Source of the DNA: Saprospiraceae bacterium
Lineage (GTDB): Bacteria; Bacteroidota; Bacteroidia; Chitinophagales; Saprospiraceae
Direction: 5' to 3'
DNA length: 64,000 nucleotides
Assembly (NCBI GenBank): GCA_027488935.1
Contig: JAIYAP010000041.1
Span: 62,001-126,000 of the forward strand
The translations under genes were made by a program, and so were the position numbers. This document shows, one piece after another, positions 59,491 to 64,000 of the stretch; positions within the stretch are counted from its first letter, which is position 1; each line of letters begins with the position of its first letter. The notes below the pieces were generated by a model, which was not told the origin of the DNA, searched no databases, and was given only the letters and a program-made list of their open reading frames with translations.

Positions 59491-60654
59491 ATGGACACAA
59501 TAGGCATTCTTGGGGCCGGCGCCATGGGCAGCGGTATCGCACAGGTAGCAGCAGCGGCTGGCCACAATGTAGTGATTTGCGACAATCTGACACTTGCGCT
59601 GACCAAAGCGGGGAAAGGCGTACAAGCTACCCTCAAAATGTTGGTGGAAAAAGAAAAGATGACGGATGCAGAAGCGTACGCGCTTTACAGCAAAATCAAA
59701 TTTTCGGATCACATGAGCGATTTTCGCGATTGTACGGTCATTATCGAAGCAATTCGGGAAGATATTGAGCAGAAGCAGATTGCTTTCAAAAGCATGGAAG
59801 CGATTGTAGAGGAAGGAACCATTTTGGCCAGCAACACTTCTTCGCTTTCCATTTCGGCCATGGGCGCACAATTGCGGCACCCGGAGCGCATTTTGGGCAT
59901 CCATTTTTTCAATCCGGCGCCTTTGATGCGGCTGGTGGAAATTATTCCCGCCCTGCAAACCGATCTTGATGTGGTAGACAAAGCGCGTGGCCTGATCACC
60001 AGCTGGGGTAAAACCACGGTTTTAGCCAAAGACACACCCGGTTTTATCGTAAACCGTGTTGCAAGACCTTATTATGGCGAATCGCTGCGCATTTTGGATG
60101 AAGGTATTGCCGATGAAGCCACCATCGACTGGGCGATGCGCACCATTGGCGGGTTCCGGATGGGGCCTTTTGAACTGATGGATTTTATCGGCAACGATAT
60201 TAATTATGCCGTTACGGAAATTGTTTTCCAAAACTTCTATTTTGATCCGCGCTACAAACCGTCTTTTACGCAAAAACGCTTGGTAGATGCACATTATTTT
60301 GGGCGCAAATCAGGCAGGGGTTTTTATGATTACCGAAACGATGCGGCCATGCCCGAACCCCTTAAAGATGAAGCATTGGGCCGTGAAATATTTTTCCGGG
60401 TACTTGTGATGCTGATTAATGAAGCGGCCGAAGCCCTTTATCTTCAAATTGCGAGCCGTGACGATATTGATTTGGCCATGACGCAGGGCGTGAATTACCC
60501 CAAAGGGTTGCTCTCCTGGGCAGATGAGATTGGTATTGAAAAAGTGGTAGAAAAATTAGACGGCTTGTATGTGGAATACCTGGAGGACCGCTATCGTTGC
60601 AGCCGTCTGCTGCGCAAAATGATGCGCGAAAACCGCAAGTTTTTTAATACTTAA
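59491..60654 (+). CDS. 3-hydroxyacyl-CoA dehydrogenase (PaaH/HbdA-like)
   Basis: 387 residues. The NAD domain begins IGILGAGAMGSGIAQVAAAAGHNVVICD, and IIEAIREDIEQKQIAFKSMEAIVEEGTILASNTSSLSIS follows. The catalytic His lies in LGIHFFNPAPLMRLVEII. The C-terminal dimerisation part has GFIVNRVARPYYGESLRILDEG and FRMGPFELMDFIGND. It oxidises 3-hydroxyacyl-CoA to 3-oxoacyl-CoA in fatty-acid or phenylacetate breakdown, and is related to PaaH and to 3-hydroxybutyryl-CoA dehydrogenase. The PaaI-like thioesterase 25 bp downstream favours the phenylacetate link, although no other paa genes are here. A -7 box TACTTTTG lies at 59410-59417. Confidence 0.9.
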   Translation: MDTIGILGAGAMGSGIAQVAAAAGHNVVICDNLTLALTKAGKGVQATLKMLVEKEKMTDAEAYALYSKIKFSDHMSDFRDCTVIIEAIREDIEQKQIAFKSMEAIVEEGTILASNTSSLSISAMGAQLRHPERILGIHFFNPAPLMRLVEIIPALQTDLDVVDKARGLITSWGKTTVLAKDTPGFIVNRVARPYYGESLRILDEGIADEATIDWAMRTIGGFRMGPFELMDFIGNDINYAVTEIVFQNFYFDPRYKPSFTQKRLVDAHYFGRKSGRGFYDYRNDAAMPEPLKDEALGREIFFRVLVMLINEAAEALYLQIASRDDIDLAMTQGVNYPKGLLSWADEIGIEKVVEKLDGLYVEYLEDRYRCSRLLRKMMRENRKFFNT

Positions 60655-60679
60655 GCACTCCGCTCAAAACGCCTGAAAC

Positions 60680-61090
60680 ATGCTGGATCCAACGACTATT
60701 TTTCATCGTATGTTTGACAACGATCCATTTAGCCGTTGGATGGGCATGGAGCTGGTTTCGATTGAAAAAGGCAGCTGCACGTTGCGCATGTGCGTGCGCG
60801 CCGAGATGTTGAATGGTTTTGGCGTGGCACATGGCGGCATTACCTTTACGTTGGCCGACAGCGCTTTCGCCTTTGCGTGTAATACGTATGGCCAGCATAC
60901 CGTTTCGATCCATTGTACGATAGAGCATGTAGCGCCGGTTTATGCGGGTGACATACTCACCGCAATTGCAACGGAAGCGCACGCAGGGCAAACCATTTCC
61001 AATTATACCATAGAAATCCAGCAGCAGGATGGTCGTTCCGTTGCGTTTTTTAGGGGCATTGCTTATCACAAGAAGCAGTCCTGGGCATAA
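60680..61090 (+). CDS. PaaI-type hotdog thioesterase
   Basis: 136 residues with a hotdog fold. The pattern NGFGVAHGGITFTLADSAFAFACNTYG matches PaaI-type acyl-CoA thioesterases (G-x-x-H-G-G-x-x-x-x-x-x-D), with Asp as the catalytic residue. It hydrolyses acyl-CoA side products of the phenylacetate route and rescues CoA. It directly follows the 3-hydroxyacyl-CoA dehydrogenase gene, so the two form a pair. Start MLDPTTIFHRMFDNDPFSRWMGMEL gives full length. Confidence 0.9.
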   Translation: MLDPTTIFHRMFDNDPFSRWMGMELVSIEKGSCTLRMCVRAEMLNGFGVAHGGITFTLADSAFAFACNTYGQHTVSIHCTIEHVAPVYAGDILTAIATEAHAGQTISNYTIEIQQQDGRSVAFFRGIAYHKKQSWA

Positions 61091-61179
61091 AAATGTAGTA
61101 TCGATCGTTAAAGGGGATGCCAAAACGGCATAAATTTTGAAAATCATTCCTAATTTTACCGTGCATCCAAACGCCTCCT

Positions 61180-62517
61180 ATGAGATATACGATTACTTTC
61201 CTGTTTATATGGGCATTGCTGCCTTTATCAGCGCAGCCAAATCCTCTGCTTGCTGTAGAATTACTGGGGGTTGACATCACTTGTTCTGGACGAACCGATG
61301 GCGCTGTTCGCGTGGCGCTTACAACCGGCCTCGGTCCAGTCAATTACCAATGGAGTGGGAATGGTTTATCGGGCACAGGGCAGGTAAGTTCGTTAGACCC
61401 AATCGATATTATCAAAGATTTGCCCGCTGGCACTTATATTTTCAATTTTACCGATGCCAATGGTGCGGTCTCTACCCTGTCGGCTGTTGTTGCCAATCCG
61501 CCAGCATTGCAAGGCCCTATTCAGGTACAGACCGATTACAATGGCTTTGGGGTGTCATGTCCCGGCAACCTCGATGGGCGTCTTGCTTCCGGCGTAGCAG
61601 GTGGCGTTCCTCCATATTATTACCAATGGTCAACCGGCCGAACCAGCCTGGTGATCGACAGCCTGGGCGTGGGTACCTATCAACTCACGGTCACCGATGT
61701 TAATAATTGTTCGTACACCACCAGCACCACGCTTACGGCCCCTAGCCCGATCAAGAGCACGATTAAAACCGGCGGCGACCGCTGTTTTGGGCAAAATCAA
61801 GGTTTTATCGAAATCAGCGGATTATCGGGCGGTATTGGTCCTTATCAAGTTGTATTTGAAGACGAACCGCCCGTCAGTCAGTTTAAATTTGAAAACTTAC
61901 AGCCGGGTACGTACTTTTTTTCGATAGTAGATGAAAATGGTTGCGCCAAAAACGAGGCGGCTATTTTGCCCACCGGAGTTATTTTTACCATAAATATTGG
62001 CGAGGATTCCCTGATTTATACGGGCGACACGCTTTTATATGCCATCAATGCTAATCGCCCGTTGGCCAGTGTCAATTGGGAACCGGCCGCATTTGCCGAT
62101 GCGCAAGGGCTCGATTTTGCGCTGTTGTACCCTGCTTACACCACCCTGTTCAAATTGACTGCTACCGATACCAGCGGTTGCGCGGTAGAAGACGAGGTAC
62201 TGATTTCGGTACGGCGCAAACGCAATGTGTATGTGCCGAATGTATTATCGTTGTTTGCCAGTTTGCCTGAAAACCAGGCATTTACGGTGTATGGCAGCGG
62301 CGGTATTATAGAAGTTGTTTCCCTGCGGGTGCTGGATCGTTTTGGCCGTTTGTGGTTCGAAAAATACAATTTCCCGATCAACCAGCCGAGTGAGGGTTGG
62401 GATGGCACCTGGAATGGCAATACTGCACTCCCGGGCGTGTACATATGGGAAACCCAAGTGCGCTTCAGTGACGGTCGCCTGGAAAAGGTTCGGGGCGATG
62501 TTACCCTGCTGCGGTAA
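61180..62517 (+). CDS. SprB-repeat protein with T9SS type B sorting domain
   Basis: 445 residues. A signal peptide (MRYTITFLFIWALLPLSAQ) is followed by SprB-type repeats (GVDITCSGRTDGAVRVALTTGLGPVNYQWSG..., GFGVSCPGNLDGRLASGVAGGVPPYYYQWSTG..., GGDRCFGQNQGFIEISGLSGGIGPYQV), each about 80 residues, as in the gliding adhesin SprB. The end (RNVYVPNVLSLF...FTVYGSGGIIEVVSLRVLDRFGRLWFEKYNFPINQPSEGWDGTWNGN...PGVYIWETQV...VRGDVTLLR) is the type B C-terminal sorting domain exported by T9SS. It is likely to be a surface adhesin. The next gene is convergent. Confidence 0.93.
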   Translation: MRYTITFLFIWALLPLSAQPNPLLAVELLGVDITCSGRTDGAVRVALTTGLGPVNYQWSGNGLSGTGQVSSLDPIDIIKDLPAGTYIFNFTDANGAVSTLSAVVANPPALQGPIQVQTDYNGFGVSCPGNLDGRLASGVAGGVPPYYYQWSTGRTSLVIDSLGVGTYQLTVTDVNNCSYTTSTTLTAPSPIKSTIKTGGDRCFGQNQGFIEISGLSGGIGPYQVVFEDEPPVSQFKFENLQPGTYFFSIVDENGCAKNEAAILPTGVIFTINIGEDSLIYTGDTLLYAINANRPLASVNWEPAAFADAQGLDFALLYPAYTTLFKLTATDTSGCAVEDEVLISVRRKRNVYVPNVLSLFASLPENQAFTVYGSGGIIEVVSLRVLDRFGRLWFEKYNFPINQPSEGWDGTWNGNTALPGVYIWETQVRFSDGRLEKVRGDVTLLR

Positions 62518-62523
62518 ATTTTT

Positions 62524-63816
62524 CTAATTTTTATGACACTGATCTCCTTGCACAATGCCCAAAACGCGGCCTTTGAGCGGCTGGTTCAATAAGGGCGAGT
62601 TTTTCGATTTGGAGCGCATATTTTGTAACGTGTAGGTCCAATCGGCCGTTGGATCAAAAAGGGTCAGTTCGGCGCGCGCTCCTACTTCAATAGGATGGAC
62701 GGGAATGCCCAATAACTGCCGTGGTTGCACGCTGAGCTTTTGCACCAGGGCGGGTAAACTGAGTTGACTGGCCAAAAAGCGGCCATACAGCGGGAACAGC
62801 GTTTCCAATCCGGTCATTCCAAACGCGGCATAAGGAAACTCCAGGTTTTTCATTTCTTCGTCCCAGGGCAGGTGGTTGCTACACAGCACATCAATGGTGC
62901 CATCCAACAGACCTTCGAGCAAAGCAGTTTGGTCGTCGGCGCTGCGCAACGGGGGCATTACTTTCCAATGGGCATCAAACGCTTCGATGGGCTGCAGGTG
63001 TTCCGGTGCATCGCCCAGGAGTACCTGATCGGTAAAACAAAGGTTGGCAATCGCCACCGAGGCGGTCACATTTGCGCCGGTTTTTTTTGCAGCCCGGATT
63101 AATTCCACGCCTTTTCGGGTAGAAACCAGGTGGATATGCAGACGGCTTTCCGCGTATTCGAGCAGGCTGAGGTCGCGTTGAATCATCACGGTTTCCGACA
63201 AAGCGGGTATGCCTTTCAAGCCCAACATGGTGCTGATGAGGCCTTCATGCATTTGTCCGCCCCCTGCAATGGTTTTATGATGCGGTTCGTTCAAAATAAG
63301 TCCATGAAAGGCACTGGCGTATTGTAAAGCGCGGAGCAAGAGTCCCGCGTCCTGCACGGCATTTGCACCGTCCGAAAAAGCCACCGCACCTGCATGGTGC
63401 ATGTCTATCAATTCTGCGAGGTCTTTCCCTGCTGCGTCCACCGAAATTGCCCCAATTGGGAAAAACCGCACCGGATACGCTGCGGTATTGTTTTTTATGT
63501 AAAACACTTCCGATTTCGAATGCACGGCCGGTTGGGTGTTGGGGAAACAGGCAATCGCCGTGAATCCACCTGCTGCTGCTGCCATGGCTGCCGAATGCAA
63601 GTCTTCCCGATGCTCAAAACCCGGATCGGCAATATGGGTGCCCAGATCGAGCCAGCCGGTTGAAACGCAGGCACCTTGTGTATCCCATAATTCAGCATCC
63701 GGGGCAGTGATTCCAGTACCAATTTGCACGATTTCGCCCGCCCGAATCAGGATGTCCAGGGGTGCAGAAACCGATTTTTCATCAACAATTTTTACATTTT
63801 TAAGCAGGCGTTGCAT
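62524..63816 (-). CDS. Dihydroorotase-family protein (metal site incomplete)
   Basis: 430 residues with the amidohydrolase fold of the PyrC type (TIGR00857-like): ILIRAGEIVQIGTGI, then GGFTAIACFPNTQPAVHSKSEV and NEPHHKTIAGGGQMHEGLISTMLGLKGIPALSETVMIQRDL, ending ADWTYTLQNMRSKSKNSPLLNQPLKGRVLGIVQGD. The metal-binding DxHxH reads DLGTHIADPG, so the first His is replaced. The later DHAPH site reads SNHLPWD. Dihydroorotase activity is therefore doubtful. Related Bacteroidota proteins show the same kind of loss. It may be a structural partner of another dihydroorotase or act on another substrate. Confidence 0.82.
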   Translation of the reverse strand: MQRLLKNVKIVDEKSVSAPLDILIRAGEIVQIGTGITAPDAELWDTQGACVSTGWLDLGTHIADPGFEHREDLHSAAMAAAAGGFTAIACFPNTQPAVHSKSEVFYIKNNTAAYPVRFFPIGAISVDAAGKDLAELIDMHHAGAVAFSDGANAVQDAGLLLRALQYASAFHGLILNEPHHKTIAGGGQMHEGLISTMLGLKGIPALSETVMIQRDLSLLEYAESRLHIHLVSTRKGVELIRAAKKTGANVTASVAIANLCFTDQVLLGDAPEHLQPIEAFDAHWKVMPPLRSADDQTALLEGLLDGTIDVLCSNHLPWDEEMKNLEFPYAAFGMTGLETLFPLYGRFLASQLSLPALVQKLSVQPRQLLGIPVHPIEVGARAELTLFDPTADWTYTLQNMRSKSKNSPLLNQPLKGRVLGIVQGDQCHKN

Positions 63817-63873
63817 GGCGCGGTATTTTTTATGCTGGTGGATTTGGCCGGTTTTAGGGTTTATTTTAAAAAA

Positions 63874-64000
63874 TCACTCGCGTTTGTACCAATAGTTATT
63901 GCGCACCACCCATTTGGGTTCATCGCGGTACAAATAGTAATCACTACTTTTTATCAGTACTTCATCCATGTAAAAATTGCCTTTCACGGAACGCGGCTCT
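63874..64000 (-). CDS. C-terminal end of an unknown protein (5' end outside window)
   Basis: A frame open from the window edge to a TGA at 63874 gives about 42 residues, ending VKGNFYMDEVLIKSSDYYLYR...NNYWYKRE. The FYMDEVLI piece resembles the last strand of carbohydrate-binding-type jelly rolls (F-x-(I/L/M)-D-(D/E)-V). Too little is visible for a family. It precedes the dihydroorotase-like gene on the same strand with about 57 bp between. Confidence 0.5.
   Translation of the reverse strand, partial: EPRSVKGNFYMDEVLIKSSDYYLYRDEPKWVVRNNYWYKRE

Noticed and set aside
1-64000. tRNA and rRNA genes, intact transposases or integrases
   Set aside because: I looked for them while reading both strands and recognised none. 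A covariance-model search would be needed to exclude them.

Overview
The window is chromosomal DNA from a Bacteroidota bacterium, most likely of the Saprospiria/Haliscomenobacter type. The evidence is: type IX secretion (T9SS) sorting domains of type A (2060-2578) and type B (61180-62517), the gliding ABC genes gldA and gldF, an ECF sigma/FecR pair, several TAnnTTTG promoter boxes, very few Shine-Dalgarno sequences, and many CHAT/TPR proteins. The genus is an inference.

1-7.0 kb: secreted and surface proteins on the minus strand. They are a collagen-like, tail-fibre-like protein that runs off the window, a T9SS cargo protein, a beta-helix lipoprotein and an exported TPR-CHAT protein.

7.1-23.5 kb: an accessory island. 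It holds a Fic protein between 114-bp direct repeats, remnants of toxin-antitoxin modules, a STAS protein and a large CHAT-NB-ARC-TPR (NLR-like) protein. A nearby small protein ends in the same Gly/Asp-rich motif with which the NLR-like protein begins. From 16.75 to 23.5 kb follows an AT-rich run of plus-strand genes of mostly unknown function: an EAD11-like TPR protein, lipoproteins, membrane proteins and a TPR/partner pair. After each one or two genes there is an imperfect palindrome of a related family. This layout looks like an integron-type gene-cassette array without an integrase in view. Three genes or clusters of the island share one promoter motif.

23.6-30.8 kb: housekeeping genes. 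These are a methionine aminotransferase, a LOG-type nucleosidase, a GH57/DUF3536 protein and alaS. 30.8-36.6 kb: a Spy-like periplasmic protein, a DUF2807 lipoprotein and a sigma/FecR/STN-surface-repeat operon, with three copies of an exactly 126-bp inverted-repeat element between them.

36.8-64 kb: two tandem AAA/PD-(D/E)XK paralogues, an SDR, a tiny DUF2256 zinc protein, a GH53 galactanase lipoprotein, an FMN glutamate-synthase-like protein, a TonB-dependent receptor, two OmpA proteins, UDP-glucose dehydrogenase, mnmG, gldF/gldA, a DUF547 protein, a split transketolase, a LysM protein, ruvC, paaH/paaI-like genes, an SprB-repeat T9SS protein, a dihydroorotase homologue lacking part of the metal site, and a cut gene at the right edge. 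I saw no tRNA, rRNA, CRISPR array, intact transposase or integrase.
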